NCBI GenBank assembly: GCA_029239975.1
Contig: JARBTX010000017.1
Location: 1-57,340, forward strand
DNA: 57,340 nucleotides
Source of the DNA: Anaerocolumna sp.
GTDB lineage: Bacteria; Bacillota; Clostridia; Lachnospirales; Lachnospiraceae
Direction: 5' to 3'
Below, piece after piece: positions 55,425 to 57,340 of this stretch. The position numbers and the translations under genes are program-made. The notes beneath the pieces are model-generated. The model had not been told where the DNA came from. It was given only the letters and a program-made list of their open reading frames with translations, and did not search any database. How positions within the stretch are numbered: the stretch's first letter is position 1; each line of letters opens with the position of its first letter.

Positions 55425-56498
55425 CTATCTTGTATGAACAATAAGATTATTTTCATTTATTATCCCAACCGGGTTTCCACACACATCTTCAATATTTGTA
55501 AATGAACATGGTAAACCCCTGCTGCTTGAAAAGTCTGGTCCATCCATAAGCTGAAAGTGTAGATGCGGACAGTTTGACATTCCAGTATGTCCAACCTTAC
55601 CTATCACCTGTCCTTGTTTTACTTTATCACCTATGTTTACAGCTACACTTCCCATTATAATATGCCCATAAAAAGAATACTCCCCATTTGCATGTTTTAA
55701 AGAAACATAGTTTCCACACTGAGAAGGTAGCTCACCATACTTATCAAAATACGGTTTTATTTCTTCCCAAACCCAAGAAGATGTGAAAGGAAAATCATTA
55801 TAACAATCCATCACTTCCCCGTCGGCAATAGCAATGATCTCCTTCCCGTAAATAATGTGATCTTCTTTTTGCATATCTTCCTTAAAAAATAATTTTTGCT
55901 CTTCATTATATTGTGCCATATCCACAGCAAATTCCATTGAATAATGTTGTCTGTGATCTAAAAGGTTATTATAATTACCGCAGGTGGAAAAACATCCTTT
56001 CAGCGGGAAAATGTAATCATTTTTATTCTGATATTGAATTAATGGAAGTGCTAGCTCTTCCTTGTAGTCCTGTTCATCCATACTATAAGTTACAACAGCT
56101 ACTAGCCTATCTATAATCTCAGTATATATCACGATAAAATATTCATTAAATATGCCAGTTTCTTGGTTTACTTTTAATAACATGGAACTACTGTATTCTT
56201 GTGGATTGTAAAACCTGTCTTCTCCAAGAAATAATCTAGCACCAAAACCTTCACCTAACCAAGTACACTCCTTAGCAAATTTCTTAATTGCATAATCAAG
56301 TGCTTTGCCTTGATAGGATATTTGTTTTACAAAATTATCAGAAGCATATAATTCAAAATTTATCTCTTTTAATATGATATCTTTTTCTGAGTTGTTTTTA
56401 ATACTTAGTCCATGTAGAAGAAAATTAGATTCTGTTTTTCCATGATCTGAATTGATCATATTTATAATAAAATTTTTGGGTATTGTTTTTAGTTGCAT
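55425..56498 (-). CDS. M23 (LytM-like) metallopeptidase, 357 aa
   Basis: The C-terminal half (about 180-330) is a LytM domain: HYSMEFAVDMAQ (metal-binding Asp), GNYVSLKHANGEYSFYGHI, GQVIGKVGHTGMSNCPHLHFQ (catalytic HxH). The N-terminal 170 residues show no known domain and there is no signal peptide, which is unusual for a cell-wall endopeptidase; it may be cytoplasmic, spore-located or substrate-adapted. Start ATG 56498 follows GGGGAG. A single gene. Confidence 0.85.
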   Translation of the reverse strand: MQLKTIPKNFIINMINSDHGKTESNFLLHGLSIKNNSEKDIILKEINFELYASDNFVKQISYQGKALDYAIKKFAKECTWLGEGFGARLFLGEDRFYNPQEYSSSMLLKVNQETGIFNEYFIVIYTEIIDRLVAVVTYSMDEQDYKEELALPLIQYQNKNDYIFPLKGCFSTCGNYNNLLDHRQHYSMEFAVDMAQYNEEQKLFFKEDMQKEDHIIYGKEIIAIADGEVMDCYNDFPFTSSWVWEEIKPYFDKYGELPSQCGNYVSLKHANGEYSFYGHIIMGSVAVNIGDKVKQGQVIGKVGHTGMSNCPHLHFQLMDGPDFSSSRGLPCSFTNIEDVCGNPVGIINENNLIVHTR

Positions 56499-56946
56499 GA
56501 TATTCTCCCCATATAATTTATATTTGATATAAAACGCATCATAAGAAATGCACTTTACCTATTACTCTTTGATTTACTTTCTTTAATATAAAACTTCTAC
56601 TATTTAACCACCAGTATCACCTTCTCATTTTAATAAAATAATGATAACACCTTGTATAGAGTAATAAAACCTCATTAATTTTTAAGTAATAAAGTTGAGA
56701 TTTATTTAAGATTTCGTTTATTTAAAATCTCTTTTACACTGACAACTTCTCACAATTTTATATCATCAACTAACTTCATACACACATAGCAAATAGTATG
56801 TGAAACTTTTATGTACTGTGTGAAGCAAGTAAGAATAACATTTAAACTATATTATTTTAAACAAAAAGACCTATGCACTTTTCAGCGACATAGATCTTTA
56901 AGTTATTTCACAACAAAGCAAGAATGAATATCTCCCTACCAGTACA
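56499..56946. other. Intergenic region upstream of the M23 peptidase
   Basis: AT-rich 448 bp that contains a CACATA/TATGTG hairpin near 56785 and the terminator at 56863-56901. No gene is supported. Confidence 0.5.
56863..56901 (-). terminator. Terminator after the RNA ligase-like gene
   Basis: AAAGATCTATG pairs with CATAGGTCTTT (one mismatch), followed by TTTTT on the minus strand. Confidence 0.75.
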
Positions 56947-57340
56947 TTATCTATCCTTCTCCCTTTGTAGTTCACTTCGATAAACTTCTGTATAAACCAA
57001 CTTGCCATTAATTCTCTCTGATTTCATAAGACTAATATAATTCACATCCATCTCTAGTATTGGAATACCATTCTCAAACTGAGCTATATTAAAATCCTTT
57101 TTGACATAAACTCTTCTTCCAAGGGTTAGATGTGGTTTATACTCTTTTTCTTCTATCTTAAATTCAAACTTTTTAAGCTCATCCGTCAGAGTACGATTTA
57201 TTTCCCACAATACATCATTTTTTTCTACATTAATATAGTAGATATCTCCTTCATTTCGCTTAAATCTGCCAAGTCCACCAATGGATAGTCGAAATGGTTC
57301 TATTGTTCTCTTCATCACCGCATTATCCATGGCTTGTTTT
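56947..57340 (-). CDS. thpR: RNA 2',3'-cyclic phosphodiesterase (2'-5' RNA ligase-like), 5' end outside window
   Basis: The C-terminal about 130 residues are visible. The second HxTx motif is in YKPHLTLGR, and FRLSIGGLGRF is the central strand of the family. The reading frame is open to the window edge (KQA before the first visible ATG at 57330), and the first HxTx motif and true start lie beyond it. Full length in the family is about 180 aa. Proteins of this 2H phosphoesterase family act on 2',3'-cyclic or 2'-5' linked RNA ends. Ends in the terminator at 56863-56901. Confidence 0.88.
   Translation of the reverse strand, partial: KQAMDNAVMKRTIEPFRLSIGGLGRFKRNEGDIYYINVEKNDVLWEINRTLTDELKKFEFKIEEKEYKPHLTLGRRVYVKKDFNIAQFENGIPILEMDVNYISLMKSERINGKLVYTEVYRSELQREKDR

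Overview
The window is low-GC, spore-former DNA from a Firmicute. Gene content (KamA-family radical SAM enzyme, LplB/LplC sugar ABC transporter, YesM/YesN-type two-component pair, many glycoside hydrolases, Csp-type germination subtilases, SleC) points to the Lachnospiraceae, with Clostridium (Lachnoclostridium) phytofermentans as the kind of organism it resembles. That placement is inferred from gene content only.

Layout. 1-8.3 kb: partial NimA/PNPOx-like gene, GH36 alpha-galactosidase, a 17-nt tandem repeat tract, DUF1622 membrane protein, KamA-family enzyme, a divergent overlapping pair of aspartoacylase-like proteins (one lacking zinc/catalytic residues) and a PrsA-like lipoprotein. 8.3-29 kb: a minus-strand plant-glycan block with GH3 (plus CBM6-like tail), a YesL-like protein, a lipoprotein/LplC/LplB transporter, AraC-type response regulator, sensor kinase, an aromatic-acid-exporter-like protein, GH31 alpha-xylosidase, GH95 alpha-fucosidase and a GGDEF/EAL protein. 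GH31+GH95+GH3 fit trimming of fucosylated xyloglucan oligosaccharides, with the transporter and two-component pair as uptake and sensing. 29-46 kb: a germination region. Two tandem Csp-like subtilases, carAB, and a sleC-type cortex-lytic enzyme gene that is cut in two by a 5,670-bp element.

Main discovery 1 (38121-43790). The N-terminal part of SleC (43799-44684) and its C-terminal peptidoglycan-binding part (37740-38128) lie on the same strand, separated by an element that encodes a large serine recombinase, a third Csp-like subtilase, two secreted coiled-coil proteins and two tiny proteins. Both junctions share the 8-bp core GGTCATCC. Joining at that core restores an uninterrupted in-frame 424-codon sleC, and the joined element ends form a near-perfect palindromic attP. 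This is the architecture of the sigK skin element, here in a cortex hydrolase gene, with the element carrying a paralog of the protease family that activates that hydrolase. A sigma-E-like promoter precedes the recombinase and a sigma-K-like promoter precedes sleC.

Main discovery 2 (47793-51059). A retron operon on the minus strand: consensus promoter, phosphoribosyltransferase-like protein, winged-helix protein (reading frame broken by one base), two tandem msr-msd-like noncoding RNAs, a retron reverse transcriptase with NAxxH, YADD and VTG motifs, and a 195-aa protein. The two RNA units have unrelated long closing stems (17 and 16 bp, perfect) but the same first hairpin plan, so they look like paralogs of one another. 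The cassette sits between two diverged direct repeats and pieces of tyrosine integrases, so it looks like a module in a site of repeated integration.

51-57 kb: right side of that island with a candidate structured RNA, two orphan membrane proteins and a tRNA 3'-end-like remnant, followed by an M23 peptidase and a 2'-5' RNA ligase-like gene that runs off the window.
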